From positions 1,242,005-1,306,004 of the forward strand of contig NZ_LSTV01000001.1 of assembly GCF_001644225.1 (NCBI RefSeq): a stretch of DNA of 64,000 nucleotides, written 5' to 3'. Under the pieces are notes generated by a model. That model was not told the DNA's origin. It ran no database searches and was given only the letters and a program-made list of their open reading frames with translations. The DNA is from Microbacterium oleivorans. GTDB taxonomy: Bacteria > Actinomycetota > Actinomycetes > Actinomycetales > Microbacteriaceae. Positions 23,908-33,072 of the stretch are shown here, piece by piece (position 1 is the first letter of the stretch; each line of letters starts with the position of its first letter). The position numbers were made by a program, and so were the translations under genes.

Positions 23908-25634
23908 CACTCGCCGTCCCCGGCCGCGGAGCGCAGCGCGCCGTCGCTCGCCGTCTCCGCCGTCGCGGGCAGGCGGACCATGAACGTCGTCCCGAGACCC
24001 GGAGTCGACGTCACCGTGATGTCGCCGCCGTGCGCCCGCACGATCTCGCGACTGATGGCGAGGCCGAGCCCGGTGCCCGGGACACCGCTCTCCGCCCGGA
24101 AGAACCGTTCGAAGACCCGCTCCTGGTCCTCGACCGTCAGCCCGATCCCGGTGTCCCGGACGAGGAACCAGGAGTGCCGGCCGTCGGTCGAGGACCCCAC
24201 CGTGATCGTGCCGCCGTCGCGGTTGAACTTGATCGCGTTGCTGAGCAGGTTGTCGGCGACCTGCCGGATGCGCGCCGCGTCGATGAACGCCGGGGTCGGC
24301 ACGAGGTCGCTCGCGTCGATCCGAATCGCCCGGTCGCGCGCCACCGGTCCGAGATCGGATGCCGCCGCCCCCACAACGTCGGCGAGGTCGGTCTCCTGCG
24401 GCGACAGGGTGACCTCGACCGACATCCGCGACGCCGTCGAGGCGGCGAGGATCCCCGACACGATCGCGAGGAGGCGCTCGCTGTTGCGGTAGGCGACGTC
24501 GACCTGTCGGGCGATCTCCGGAGGCAGGTCCTCGTGGTCGAGGACGAGCTCGAGGTACCCGATGATCGAGGTCAGCGGCGTCCGCAGTTCGTGGGAGACC
24601 GACGCGACCAGACTGTCGCGCGCCTTGAGGGCGGTGCGCTCCTCGCTCACGTCGCGCGCGACGAGCACGATGCCGGCGGGGCGGCCGTCGGCATCCTTCA
24701 TCCGCCGCGCGGTTAGGCTGATCGCGGCCCGTCGGGACTCCGAGACGGGGTACCAGACCACGAGGTCGCTGAACGTCTCGCCTCGGAGGATGCGGGCGAG
24801 CGGCCGCTCGTGCGGTGCGAGCGGGGTCTCGCCGTCCGCGGCGTAGATGGTCTGCGTGGCGTCGATGCGCCCGAAACTCGGGATGCGCTGCTGGAACTTG
24901 CCGAGGGCGTCGTTGACGAACGTGATCTCGCCGTCGGTACCGATGCGGAGGACGCCGAAGTCGACGGTGTCCAGGACCTCGGTGAGCAGTTGCTCCTGCC
25001 TGCTGGCGTGGCGCAGCGCCGCCGCCAGACGGACGTTCTGCTTGTCGAGGAGGGCGCGTTGCGCCTGGAAACGGCGGGTGCCGTTGTAGGTGGAGACACC
25101 GATCGCGATGACCACGGCCGGGAGGACGATGATGCCCCAGGTGAACTCGAACGACGGCGCGAGGGCGAGCGCGATCCAGTAGGCGCTGATCGATCCGACG
25201 CAGCCCACGATCAGCCAGATCCGCCCGAGGCTTGACAGCCACATCGTGGGGAACGCCCACAGCAGAGCGATCCCCGGGACGTCGGAGATGCGCATCAGTC
25301 CGATCGCGACGATGTCCACCACGGGGACGATCGCGACCCACGACGGAGGGATGCGGGACCATGGCACCGCAAGGCTCGCGAGGGCAGCGACGACGATGAG
25401 CACGACGCCGGCCGCGAACGAGGAGGCCTGCGCCAGCCACCCGCCGGGGAAACCCGACAGGAAGATGCCGGCGACGATTGCGGTGAGGAGGATCTGGTTG
25501 TTCGCGACGACGCGGTCGCGCAGCTCCGTCAGCGGCACGCGCGGGCGCGACGCCCGGTGGGGGCGTTCGCCCGGGGCGGGCGGAGGCGCGGGCGCGCGGT
25601 CGGCGGAAGCCGCGTCCTGATCCGCATGTGCCAC
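23907..25634 (-). CDS. Membrane sensor histidine kinase with PAS domain
   Basis: 575 aa. A Pro/Ala-rich cytosolic N-terminus (1-35) is followed by about six membrane helices (46-185), a PAS-like domain (about 213-330), then HisKA with SHELRTPL and phospho-acceptor H348. The ATPase domain shows the N box [10 protein letters not shown] (461-470), G1 DTGIGL (494-499) and G2 GTGLGLA (520-526). All catalytic motifs are intact. No response regulator gene lies beside it, so the partner must be elsewhere. The downstream gene is a degenerate GGDEF membrane protein, overlapping by one base. GTG start; TAACGT lies six bases upstream. Confidence 0.93.
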   Translation of the reverse strand: MAHADQDAASADRAPAPPPAPGERPHRASRPRVPLTELRDRVVANNQILLTAIVAGIFLSGFPGGWLAQASSFAAGVVLIVVAALASLAVPWSRIPPSWVAIVPVVDIVAIGLMRISDVPGIALLWAFPTMWLSSLGRIWLIVGCVGSISAYWIALALAPSFEFTWGIIVLPAVVIAIGVSTYNGTRRFQAQRALLDKQNVRLAAALRHASRQEQLLTEVLDTVDFGVLRIGTDGEITFVNDALGKFQQRIPSFGRIDATQTIYAADGETPLAPHERPLARILRGETFSDLVVWYPVSESRRAAISLTARRMKDADGRPAGIVLVARDVSEERTALKARDSLVASVSHELRTPLTSIIGYLELVLDHEDLPPEIARQVDVAYRNSERLLAIVSGILAASTASRMSVEVTLSPQETDLADVVGAAASDLGPVARDRAIRIDASDLVPTPAFIDAARIRQVADNLLSNAIKFNRDGGTITVGSSTDGRHSWFLVRDTGIGLTVEDQERVFERFFRAESGVPGTGLGLAISREIVRAHGGDITVTSTPGLGTTFMVRLPATAETASDGALRSAAGDGE

Positions 25635-25646
25635 AGGAGAACGTTA
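25635..25646 (-). promoter_or_regulatory. Leaderless-type promoter of the sensor kinase operon
   Basis: Minus-strand TAACGT (25646-25641) plus six bases (TCTCCT) leads directly into the GTG start. No Shine-Dalgarno is present. Confidence 0.5.
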
Positions 25647-25684
25647 CCGGCCCGGATGCCCCGGCGTCAGACGCCCGGAAACGG

Positions 25685-25719
25685 CCGAGGGGCCGGAGCA
25701 CAAGGCTCCGACCCCTCGG
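25685..25719 (-). terminator. Terminator after rpsA
   Basis: A 15-bp stem with one G-T wobble (arms 25705-25719 and 25685-25699) and a five-base loop begins 15 bases after the rpsA stop, followed by a short TTT. It separates rpsA from the sensor kinase. Confidence 0.7.
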
Positions 25720-25734
25720 TCGTGGTGGTGTCGA

Positions 25735-27186
25735 TCAGCGACCGGACAGCTTCTCGCGGAGAGCAGCCAGCGCCTCGTCGTCGGCGAGGGTGCCGGCACC
25801 GCTCGAGACCTCGGACGAGAAGGACGACGACCCCGAGTCGGCGGGAGCGGCGGCCTCGGCCTCGAGGGCCTTGGCGACGGCGGCCTTGTGAGCCTCCCAG
25901 CGACCCTGAGCAGCGGCGTACTCGGCCTCCCAGGCGAGGCGGGCCTCGTCGAAGCCTTCCTTCCACTGGTTGGTCTCGGGGTCGAAGCCCTCGGGGTACT
26001 TGTACTCGCCGTTCTCGTCGTACTCGGTGACCATGCCGTAGAGGGCCGGGTCGAACTCGGTGCCGTTGGGGTCGACCGACTCGTTGGCCTGCTTCAGCGA
26101 CAGCGAGATGCGGCGACGCTCGAGGTCGATGTCGATGATCTTGACGAAGACCTCTTCACCGACGGAGACGACCTGCTCGGCGAGCTCGACGTGCTTGCCC
26201 GACAGCTCGGAGATGTGCACGAGGCCCTCGATGCCGTCGGCGACGCGGACGAACGCACCGAACGGAACGAGCTTGGTGACCTTGCCCGGCGCGACCTGAC
26301 CGATCGCGTGGGTGCGGGCGAAGACCTGCCACGGGTCCTCCTGCGTCGCCTTCAGCGACAGGGAGACGCGCTCGCGGTCGAGGTCGACCTCAAGGATCTC
26401 GACGGTGACCTCCTGGCCGACCTCGACGACCTCGGATGCGTGCTCGATGTGCTTCCACGAGAGCTCCGAGACGTGGACGAGACCGTCGACGCCACCGAGG
26501 TCGACGAACGCACCGAAGTTGACGATCGACGAGACAGTGCCCTTGCGGACCTGACCCTTGTGGAGGTTGTTGAGGAAGTTCGAACGCGACTCGGACTGCG
26601 TCTGCTCGAGCAGGGCGCGGCGCGAGAGGACGACGTTGTTGCGGTTCTTGTCGAGCTCGAGGATCTTGGCCTCGATCTCCTGGCCGAGGTACGGCGTCAG
26701 GTCGCGAACGCGACGCAGCTCGATGAGCGACGCCGGGAGGAAGCCGCGGAGGCCGATGTCGACGATGAGACCACCCTTGACGACCTCGATGACGGAGCCG
26801 GTGACGACACCGTCGTTCTCCTTGATCTTCTCGACGTCTCCCCAGGCACGCTCGTACTGCGCGCGCTTCTTGGAGAGGATCAGGCGGCCTTCCTTGTCCT
26901 CCTTCTGGAGGACGAGGGCCTCGACCTGGTCGCCGACGTTGACGACCTCGTTGGGGTCGACGTCGTGCTTGATCGAGAGCTCACGCGAGGGGATGACGCC
27001 CTCGGTCTTGTAGCCGACGTCGAGGAGGACCTCGTCGCGGTCGATCTTCACGACGGTGCCTTCGATGAGGTCTCCGTCGTTGAAGAACTTCAGGGTCTTC
27101 TCGACCGCGGCCAGGAAGTCCTCAGCAGATCCGATGTCGTTGATGGCGACCTGCTTGGTGGCCGGGGCGGTCGTTGCGTTAGTCAT
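25735..27186 (-). CDS. rpsA: 30S ribosomal protein S1
   Basis: mRNA-binding ribosomal protein, 483 aa. Four S1 (OB-fold) repeats are visible between about residues 35 and 365 (openings such as GDLIEGTVVKIDRDEVLLDVG, GVVTGSVIEVVKGGLIVDIG, GQVRKGTVSSIVNFGAFVDLG and GQVAPGKVTKLVPFGAFVRVA). An acidic/Ala/Ser C-terminal tail follows. Actinobacterial S1 has four repeats rather than the six of Escherichia coli. I chose ATG 27186 with AAGGA about ten bases upstream; the frame upstream is untypical. Monocistronic, with a strong terminator. Confidence 0.96.
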   Translation of the reverse strand: MTNATTAPATKQVAINDIGSAEDFLAAVEKTLKFFNDGDLIEGTVVKIDRDEVLLDVGYKTEGVIPSRELSIKHDVDPNEVVNVGDQVEALVLQKEDKEGRLILSKKRAQYERAWGDVEKIKENDGVVTGSVIEVVKGGLIVDIGLRGFLPASLIELRRVRDLTPYLGQEIEAKILELDKNRNNVVLSRRALLEQTQSESRSNFLNNLHKGQVRKGTVSSIVNFGAFVDLGGVDGLVHVSELSWKHIEHASEVVEVGQEVTVEILEVDLDRERVSLSLKATQEDPWQVFARTHAIGQVAPGKVTKLVPFGAFVRVADGIEGLVHISELSGKHVELAEQVVSVGEEVFVKIIDIDLERRRISLSLKQANESVDPNGTEFDPALYGMVTEYDENGEYKYPEGFDPETNQWKEGFDEARLAWEAEYAAAQGRWEAHKAAVAKALEAEAAAPADSGSSSFSSEVSSGAGTLADDEALAALREKLSGR

Positions 27187-27334
27187 GTAGGGGGTTGTCC
27201 TTGGATGGTGTTGTGTTCGGGCCACGGAGCCAGTCCGCACGAGGACGTGCGGCAGCCAATCGCGGCAGGGTGGTTGGTTCGTGCGATGTCACGCGGGCGC
27301 GGCACAAGGGCCACGCGTGTGACACTCCAGGGTA

Positions 27335-27754
27335 TCAGAGAGCGTCCGCGTAGTACCAGCGCCCCGCGCGCCGCACGAACCGGCTGTCCTCCTCGAGGAC
27401 GCCCTGATCCCCGGTGTCGCCGTCGGACCATCGCGCTCGGAAGCTCACCCGCCCGGATCGGCCGTCGGCGGACGTCTCGGAATGCATGACCTCCAGCCCG
27501 AGCCAGGTGGTCGCGGCATCCACCGACACCTCGTCCGGACGCGTCGCGGGGAACCAGGTGTCGGCCAGATGCCGGGCGTCTCCCACGGCGAACGCCGTGT
27601 ACCGCGACCGCATGAGATCCTCGGGCGTCTCGGCGGAAACGCCGGCGAGGACGGGCCCGCAGCACGATCCGAACGCGCGTCGGCCGCAGGGGCAGAGCGA
27701 GCCCGGCGCGGGTCGACGCCCTCGATGAGCGGATGCCGCGGCTCCGAACGACAT
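27335..27754 (-). CDS. YchJ family protein (UPF0225, SEC-C motif)
   Basis: 139 aa. The N-terminal SEC-C-like zinc motif reads CPCGRRAFGSCCG near residues 21-33. The conserved RSRYTAFAVGDARHLADTW is near 50-68, and the C-terminal NTF2-like core ends in RWYYADAL. The molecular function of the family is unknown; SEC-C motifs bind zinc. No operon partner: rpsA is 148 bases upstream in the same direction and the lipoprotein gene is divergent. Confidence 0.9.
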   Translation of the reverse strand: MSFGAAASAHRGRRPAPGSLCPCGRRAFGSCCGPVLAGVSAETPEDLMRSRYTAFAVGDARHLADTWFPATRPDEVSVDAATTWLGLEVMHSETSADGRSGRVSFRARWSDGDTGDQGVLEEDSRFVRRAGRWYYADAL

Positions 27755-27833
27755 GATCCCCTCCCCACCCGGTGGATGACGCCAGCGAGCCTACGCGCTG
27801 TGGAGAACCGACCGGGTGAGAGCGCATGGTCAC

Positions 27834-27845
27834 TACCGTGGTCGC
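27834..27845 (+). promoter_or_regulatory. Leaderless-type promoter of the lipoprotein gene
   Basis: TACCGT (27834-27839) is followed by six bases (GGTCGC) and the ATG at 27846, with no Shine-Dalgarno. Confidence 0.5.
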
Positions 27846-28382
27846 ATGACCGCTCGACGTTCTGCAGCGCTGCTCGCGGCGACCGCGCTCGCCGCCGCTC
27901 TCACCGCGTGCGCTCCGGCCTCCACCCCGACGCCCTCCCCCACGCCGACCGGGTTCGCGTCGGAAGAAGAGGCGTTCGCCGCCGCCGAAGCGACCTACCG
28001 CGCCTACGTCGACGCCCTGAACCAGGTCGACCTCAGCGACCCCGCGACCTTCGAGCCGGTGTATGCGCTGACTGCCGGTCAGCTCAACGAGCAGGACCGG
28101 AAGTCCTTCTCAGAACTGCACGCCGACGGAACCGTCGTTGAAGGCGATACCCAAGTGGTCAAGATCGCTCCGAACGAAGCAGAGTTCCCGAATGTCACAT
28201 TGAACGTCTGCACTGATGTCTCGCAGGTTCAGGTCACTGATCGCGAGGGAAAGTCGCTTGTCGCGGAAGATCGACCTGACCTGCAGGCACGGACCGTCAC
28301 CCTTTCAGTCGTGCAAGCGGACAAGTTCCGAATCGCACGTATCGGAGATCCCGTGGGTGGATTCACATGCGCTGGCAACTGA
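27846..28382 (+). CDS. Putative lipoprotein of unknown function
   Basis: 178 aa. The signal peptide ends in the lipobox LTAC (Cys about residue 20), then a Pro/Thr/Ser linker (ASTPTPSPTPTGFAS). The globular part starts EEEAFAAAEATYRAYVDALNQVDLSDPATFEPVY. That segment recurs in a family of actinobacterial lipoproteins usually followed by a PKD-type secreted protein, as here. The second half of the gene (about 28100 onward) has clearly lower GC and looser codon use than its neighbours. It overlaps the next gene by 16 bases. ATG 27846 is chosen for the signal peptide and the leaderless promoter. Confidence 0.8.
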   Translation: MTARRSAALLAATALAAALTACAPASTPTPSPTPTGFASEEEAFAAAEATYRAYVDALNQVDLSDPATFEPVYALTAGQLNEQDRKSFSELHADGTVVEGDTQVVKIAPNEAEFPNVTLNVCTDVSQVQVTDREGKSLVAEDRPDLQARTVTLSVVQADKFRIARIGDPVGGFTCAGN

Positions 28383-29293
28383 TTGCCCCAGTCCTTCTCA
28401 TCCTCACGATCGGAGCATCGGCCAGCGGTCAGCAGAGCGGGTGCGGCACGACCGATGGATGGTTCAGCGGCGGAAGTTGCGAATCCACCAACGACGGGTC
28501 GTCCGTCACGATCGAGGCCACCCGCACGGAAAGCACAACCCCCCGCGCCCCCTCGGGCAACACCAACAACAACAACAACAACAACAACAACGGCGGAGAC
28601 AGCGCCCCGATCCTCGCCCCGCCCGCGCCGCGCGACCCGAACGCGTACTACCCCGGCGGCCGCACCCGCGACCAGTGGCTGGCGGACTGCGCCTTCGACC
28701 TCGCCTGCACCGCCCCGATCACGGCGCCCGGCAGCGCGCCCCTTCCGGGCGCCGAGCAGGCGGATCAGGAGCCAGCCGACCCGGCGCCGGCGCCCGCCGC
28801 ACCCGACCCGACGACCGCCACGATCGACGACGTGGCGCAGTTCGCACCGGCGCCGCCGGGCGTCGTGGGCGAGCCGGACGGGTTCGGGGTGGTCGGCATG
28901 CCCACGAACTTCGTCGTCGGCGCCACGGAGCACACGGTCGATGGTGAGATCTTCGACGTCCCCGTGACCGTCCGATTCACACCGGTGTCCTTCCTCTTCG
29001 ACTACGGCGACGGCGCCACCCGCGAGACGACGACCCCCGGGACGTCCTGGCAGGACCTCGACGTCCCGCAGTTCACCGCCACCGACACGAGCCACAGCTA
29101 CGCCGATCCCGGTGAATACGAGGCCAGCGCGACGATCCGCTACGTCGCCGAAGCCGACGCCGGCGGCGGCTGGTTCGCCGTCCCCGGGATTCTCGAGATC
29201 GACACACCCACGACCGTCATCCGCGTGGTGGACGTCGACACGGCGCTCGTCCAGCGGACCTGCGACGAAGACCCCGGCGGTCCCGGCTGCTGA
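28367..29293 (+). CDS. Secreted PKD-domain-like protein with poly-Asn tract
   Basis: 308 aa. An N-terminal signal peptide or anchor (about 4-22) is followed by a short Cys-containing segment (C26, C38), nine consecutive Asn (67-75), a Pro/Ala-rich linker, and an Ig-like region (about 195-290). That region has FLFDYGDG and SHSYADPGEYEASATIRY, the turn and strand signatures of PKD domains. Probably exported and surface-exposed; PKD folds mediate protein or carbohydrate contacts. It overlaps the lipoprotein gene and is probably co-expressed. GGTGGA serves as ribosome site. The first ~80 bases share the lower GC of the upstream gene. Confidence 0.78.
   Translation: MRWQLIAPVLLILTIGASASGQQSGCGTTDGWFSGGSCESTNDGSSVTIEATRTESTTPRAPSGNTNNNNNNNNNGGDSAPILAPPAPRDPNAYYPGGRTRDQWLADCAFDLACTAPITAPGSAPLPGAEQADQEPADPAPAPAAPDPTTATIDDVAQFAPAPPGVVGEPDGFGVVGMPTNFVVGATEHTVDGEIFDVPVTVRFTPVSFLFDYGDGATRETTTPGTSWQDLDVPQFTATDTSHSYADPGEYEASATIRYVAEADAGGGWFAVPGILEIDTPTTVIRVVDVDTALVQRTCDEDPGGPGC
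28564..28592 (+). repeat. AAC trinucleotide repeat coding for poly-Asn
   Basis: About nine tandem AAC codons in one frame give nine Asn. A pure triplet repeat of this length is rare in a high-GC chromosome and could change length by slippage without breaking the frame. Confidence 0.85.
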
Positions 29294-29309
29294 ATGCGAG
29301 GATGAGCGC

Positions 29310-30227
29310 GTGACCGGACGCCTCATGCTGCTCGACTCCGCCAGCCTCTACTTCCGCGCCTTCTACGGCGTGCCCGACACGGTGAAGGCGCCCGATGGTC
29401 GCCCCGTCAACGCCGCACGCGGATTCCTCGACATGATCGCCAAGCTCGTCAGCACCTACGAGCCGACGCACCTCGTCGCCTGCTGGGACGACGACTGGCG
29501 TCCGCAGTGGCGCGTCGACCTGATCCCGTCGTACAAGGCTCACCGCGTCGCGCAAGAGGTGGAGTCCGCTCCGGACGTCGAGGAAGTCCCCGATCCCCTC
29601 GAGATCCAGGTCCCGGTGATCCGTGAGGCGCTCGGCACCCTCGGCATCCCGATCATCGGCGCAGCCGAGCACGAGGCCGACGACGTCATCGGCACGCTCG
29701 CCTCGACCAGCGACATCCCCGTCGACGTCGTCACGGGCGACCGCGACCTCTTCCAACTCGTCGACGACGCCCGCGGCGTCCGCGTCGTCTACACCGGGCG
29801 CGGCATGAGCAAGCTCGAAGAACTGACGGATGCCGTCATCGTCAGCAAATACGGCATCCTCCCGACGCAGTACGCCGACTTCGCCGCGATGCGCGGCGAT
29901 GCGTCCGACGGCCTCCCCGGGGTCGCGGGGGTCGGCGAGAAGACGGCCGCGACGCTCCTCGCCGCCCACGGCGACCTCGCCGGCATCCGGCGGGCAGCCG
30001 AAGCCGGCGAAGGGATGAGCGCCGGCGTGCGGAACAAGATCCTCGCCGCGGCCGACTACCTCGACGTCGCGCCCCGCGTCGTCGAGGTCGTCCGCACCCT
30101 CGACCTCCCCGCGGTCGATACCCGCATCACCGCGCCCGACGAGGCGGCCGTCGCACGCCTCGCGGAAGCGTGGTCGCTCGGATCCTCCGCCACGCGCGCT
30201 GCGGCGGCGCTGTCCGCGCGGGCCTGA
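29310..30227 (+). CDS. 5'-3' exonuclease (DNA polymerase I N-domain type)
   Basis: Stand-alone flap/5'-nuclease homologous to the N-terminal domain of DNA polymerase I, 305 aa. Metal-binding acids are visible: LLDSASLYFRAFYG near residue 8, ACWDDDW near 56, HEADDVIGTL near 120-130 and VTGDRDLFQLV near 142-150. The helix-hairpin-helix GVAGVGEKTAATLL is near 208. Such genes often remove RNA primers or flaps. GTG 29310 is chosen; GAGG lies about nine bases upstream. It converges on the PHP gene with one base between stops, and the PKD gene ends 16 bases upstream. Confidence 0.9.
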   Translation: MTGRLMLLDSASLYFRAFYGVPDTVKAPDGRPVNAARGFLDMIAKLVSTYEPTHLVACWDDDWRPQWRVDLIPSYKAHRVAQEVESAPDVEEVPDPLEIQVPVIREALGTLGIPIIGAAEHEADDVIGTLASTSDIPVDVVTGDRDLFQLVDDARGVRVVYTGRGMSKLEELTDAVIVSKYGILPTQYADFAAMRGDASDGLPGVAGVGEKTAATLLAAHGDLAGIRRAAEAGEGMSAGVRNKILAAADYLDVAPRVVEVVRTLDLPAVDTRITAPDEAAVARLAEAWSLGSSATRAAAALSARA

Positions 30228-30228
30228 C

Positions 30229-31221
30229 TCAGCGCGACGCCTTCCACTCCCGCAGCCGCGCCAGCGGCCACGTCGTGATGATGCGTTCCGAGGGCACACC
30301 GGCGCGTTCCGCACGGACCGCGCCGTGGTCGAGCAGCGACAGCTGACCGGGCGCGTGCGCATCCGAGTCGATCGAGAACAGGCATCCCACCTCGATCGCG
30401 AGGGCGAGCAGATCGTCCGGCGGGTCCTCGCGCTCCGGCCGGGAGTTGATCTCCACGGCGGTGCCGTGCGCAGCGCAGGCCTCGAAGACCGCCCGCGCGT
30501 CGAACACGGACGGCGGACGCGTGCCGCGTGATCCCGAGACGAGCCGCCCCGTCACGTGACCCAGCACGTCGACACGCGGATCGGATGCCGCGGCCACCAG
30601 CCGCCGCGTCATCGGACCGCGCTCCATGCGCAGCGCCGAATGCGCCGACGCGACGACGATGTCGAGGGAACGGAGCAGCCCGTCCTCCTGGTCGAGCGAG
30701 CCGTCGTCGAGGATGTCGACCTCGATGCCGCTGAGGAGAGTGAAGTCCGCGTCGCCGAACCCCGGGATGAGCGCCAGTTGCTCGCGGAGCCGCTCCGCGG
30801 ACAGGCCCCGCGCGACACGCAGCCGCGGCGAGTGGTCCGTGAGCGCGAGGTACTCGTGACCGAGCGCCCTGGCCGCCTCCACCATGAGGTCGATCGACGT
30901 CAGCCCGTCCGACCACTCGGAGTGAGCGTGCAGGTCTCCGCGCAGCTGCGACCGCAGAACGGATGCCTGTGGCGGCGCCACGCGCTCCCGGAGATCCGCC
31001 AGATACGTGGGGACGCTGCCTGAGAGCGCCTCGCTGATCACGGCGAAGGTGGAGTCGCCGATGCCCTTCCGAGCACGGATCCGACGGAGGTCGGTCCGTT
31101 CGTCCGCGCTCAGCTCCGCCAGGGTCTTCGCGGCGGCGCGGAACGCCTTCGACTTGTACCGCGAGGCGCGATCGCGCTCGAGGAGCTCCGCGATCTCCGT
31201 CAGCGCCTCGACCGGGTTCAT
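30229..31221 (-). CDS. PHP-domain protein with PolX-like N-terminal helical domain
   Basis: 330 aa. The N-terminal ~85 residues (EIAELLERDRASRYKSKAFR, then IRARKGIGDSTF) resemble the helix-hairpin-helix 8-kDa domain of family X polymerases. The polymerase palm is absent. The C-terminal PHP phosphoesterase domain is intact: LRGDLHAHSEWSDG near 103, LTDHSP near 133, ASAHSAL near 195, HVTGRL near 222, IDSDAHAPGQL near 285. A nuclease or phosphatase using metal ions is likely; substrate unknown. It starts eight bases after the trpD stop. Confidence 0.88.
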   Translation of the reverse strand: MNPVEALTEIAELLERDRASRYKSKAFRAAAKTLAELSADERTDLRRIRARKGIGDSTFAVISEALSGSVPTYLADLRERVAPPQASVLRSQLRGDLHAHSEWSDGLTSIDLMVEAARALGHEYLALTDHSPRLRVARGLSAERLREQLALIPGFGDADFTLLSGIEVDILDDGSLDQEDGLLRSLDIVVASAHSALRMERGPMTRRLVAAASDPRVDVLGHVTGRLVSGSRGTRPPSVFDARAVFEACAAHGTAVEINSRPEREDPPDDLLALAIEVGCLFSIDSDAHAPGQLSLLDHGAVRAERAGVPSERIITTWPLARLREWKASR

Positions 31222-31228
31222 GTCGGCC

Positions 31229-32281
31229 TCAGCGCCCGGATGCCGCGACCCACGCGTCGAGCTTGGCTGCGGCCGCGCCCGAGTCGACCGCCGCCGCCGC
31301 CTCGGCGTGGGCCTCGGCGAGGCGCTCGACGAAGGGTCGCTGGAGCTCACCGGCATCCCGGAACAGCCGGTACGAGACGATCCCGGCGGCGGCGTTGAGC
31401 AGCACGATGTCACGCACCGGGCCGGACTCGCCCTGCAACACGCGACGGACCACTTCGGCGTTGTGCGGAGCGTCGCCCCCGAGGAGGTCGGAGATCTCCG
31501 CCCGCGGGATCCCGAGGTCGCGGGGGTCGAGGTCGTGCTCGCGGACGTCGCCGCGGCTGATCTCCCACACCCGGCTGTGCCCGGTGGTGGTGAGTTCGTC
31601 CATGCCGTCGTCGCCGCGGAAGACGAGCGCCGTCGCACCGCGCGTCCGGAAGACGCCGGTGATGAGCGGCACGCGGTCCAGGTGCGCGACCCCCACCGCG
31701 TTGGCCTCGGCGCGCGCCGGGTTGCAGAGCGGTCCGAGGAAGTTGAAGACCGTCGGGATGCCGAGCTCGGCGCGCGTGGGACCGGCATGGCGGAACCCGG
31801 GGTGGAATGCGGACGCGAACGCGAACGTGATCCCCACCTCGTCGAGCACCGCGGCGACGCGTTCGGGCGAACTCGTCAGGTCGACGCCGAGGGCCGCCAG
31901 CACGTCCGACGATCCCGACTTCGAGCTCGCGGCGCGGTTGCCGTGCTTGACGACGGGGATGCCGGTGGCCGCCACGACCACCGATGCGGTCGTCGAGACG
32001 TTCACGGTCCCGTAACGATCGCCGCCCGTGCCGACGATGTCGAGCACCTCGGCCGGCACCGGGAGGGGCACGGCCGCCTCGAGGATGGCGTCGCGGAAGC
32101 CGACGACCTCGTCGACGGTCTCGCCCTTGGCGCGCAGCGCGACGAGGAACGCCGCGAGCTGCGACGGGGTCGCCGCGCCCTGCATCACCTGGCGCATCGC
32201 CCAGGTCGACTCGGACACGCTGAGATCCTGACCGGAGAGCACCGAGGTGAGGATTTCGGGCCAGGAGTACATGTCCGCCAT
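31229..32281 (-). CDS. trpD: Anthranilate phosphoribosyltransferase
   Basis: Second step of tryptophan synthesis: joins anthranilate and PRPP. 350 aa. The PRPP/phosphate loop [17 protein letters not shown] is near residue 85, [21 protein letters not shown] near 112 and the metal motif around [12 protein letters not shown] near 225. ATG 32281 is used; GGGAGG abuts it, and a TAGGAT box lies eight bases upstream, so a near-leaderless start or the ATG at 32272 are both possible. The other trp genes are not in the window. Divergent from ctaE. Confidence 0.95.
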   Translation of the reverse strand: MADMYSWPEILTSVLSGQDLSVSESTWAMRQVMQGAATPSQLAAFLVALRAKGETVDEVVGFRDAILEAAVPLPVPAEVLDIVGTGGDRYGTVNVSTTASVVVAATGIPVVKHGNRAASSKSGSSDVLAALGVDLTSSPERVAAVLDEVGITFAFASAFHPGFRHAGPTRAELGIPTVFNFLGPLCNPARAEANAVGVAHLDRVPLITGVFRTRGATALVFRGDDGMDELTTTGHSRVWEISRGDVREHDLDPRDLGIPRAEISDLLGGDAPHNAEVVRRVLQGESGPVRDIVLLNAAAGIVSYRLFRDAGELQRPFVERLAEAHAEAAAAVDSGAAAAKLDAWVAASGR

Positions 32282-32399
32282 GCCTCCCGATCCTACTCAG
32301 CACTCTGTCAGCCGACTCGCGGCCCGCGCATCACGCGATCCGATGCCGGAGAAAGGGACGAGTACCTTCAGGAATGCGAAACCCTCCCCCAACATCGGC

Positions 32400-32412
32400 C
32401 ATAATGGGGAGC
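32400..32412 (+). promoter_or_regulatory. Promoter of ctaE-qcrCAB (CATAAT, leaderless type)
   Basis: CATAAT (32400-32405) is followed by seven bases and the ctaE GTG at 32413. GGGGAG lies between them but only one base before GTG, too close for a ribosome site, which favours a leaderless transcript. Confidence 0.5.
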
Positions 32413-33048
32413 GTGACGACCACTCCCGCGACATACAACCAGGCACTGCGTTCGGTGAAACGACCGGACCCGGTGGCCGTCGGCACGATCGTGTGGCTCG
32501 GCAGCGAGGTCATGTTCTTCGCCGGCCTCTTCGCCATCTACTTCACGATCCGCAACACCTCGCCGGAGCTGTGGGCTGCCCGCACCGAGCTGCTGAACAT
32601 CCCGTTCGCCGCCGTGAACACCCTCATCCTGGTGCTGTCGTCGTTCACGGCCCAGGCCGGTGTCTTCGCGGCCGAGCGCTTCCAGCCCTACCGTCGCGGA
32701 TCCCTCTGGAACTTCCGCCAGTGGGGCATGGTCGAGTGGTTCTACGTGACCTTCATCATGGGTGCGGTCTTCGTTTCCGGCCAGGTGTGGGAGTACGCCA
32801 CCCTGATCGCCGAGGGCATGCCCATCAGCGCCGACTCCTACGCGTCGGCCTTCTACCTGACGACCGGCTTCCACGCCCTGCACGTGACGGGTGGCCTCAT
32901 CGCCTTCCTGCTCATCATCGGGCGCGCCTTCGCCGTCAAGAACTTCGGCCGCAAGGAGATGACCTCCGCGATCGTCGTGTCGTACTACTGGCACTTCGTC
33001 GACGTCGTGTGGATCATCCTCTTCGCCGTCATCTACTTCATCCGGTAA
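32413..33048 (+). CDS. ctaE: Cytochrome c oxidase subunit III
   Basis: Membrane subunit of the aa3 oxidase, 211 aa, with five helices in the short bacterial form. Conserved stretches include [17 protein letters not shown] near residue 27, [14 protein letters not shown] near 100 and [15 protein letters not shown] near 155. The C-terminal [14 protein letters not shown] is the family signature. GTG 32413 fits the promoter; an ATG nine bases upstream and another at 32374 are in frame but precede the expected transcript start. First gene of ctaE-qcrC-qcrA-qcrB, standard for the actinobacterial bcc-aa3 supercomplex. Confidence 0.95.
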   Translation: MTTTPATYNQALRSVKRPDPVAVGTIVWLGSEVMFFAGLFAIYFTIRNTSPELWAARTELLNIPFAAVNTLILVLSSFTAQAGVFAAERFQPYRRGSLWNFRQWGMVEWFYVTFIMGAVFVSGQVWEYATLIAEGMPISADSYASAFYLTTGFHALHVTGGLIAFLLIIGRAFAVKNFGRKEMTSAIVVSYYWHFVDVVWIILFAVIYFIR

Positions 33049-33072
33049 TACAGAGCGGAGCTGAGTTCCTCA

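Noticed and set aside
28564..28592. Tandem repeat as a CRISPR or mobile-element signature
   Set aside because: It is a pure AAC triplet run inside an intact frame, with no spacers, direct-repeat units or flanking inverted repeats.
32341..32412. A small leader ORF ahead of ctaE, starting at 32374
   Set aside because: It is in frame with ctaE and lies upstream of the best promoter box, so it is most simply untranscribed upstream sequence.
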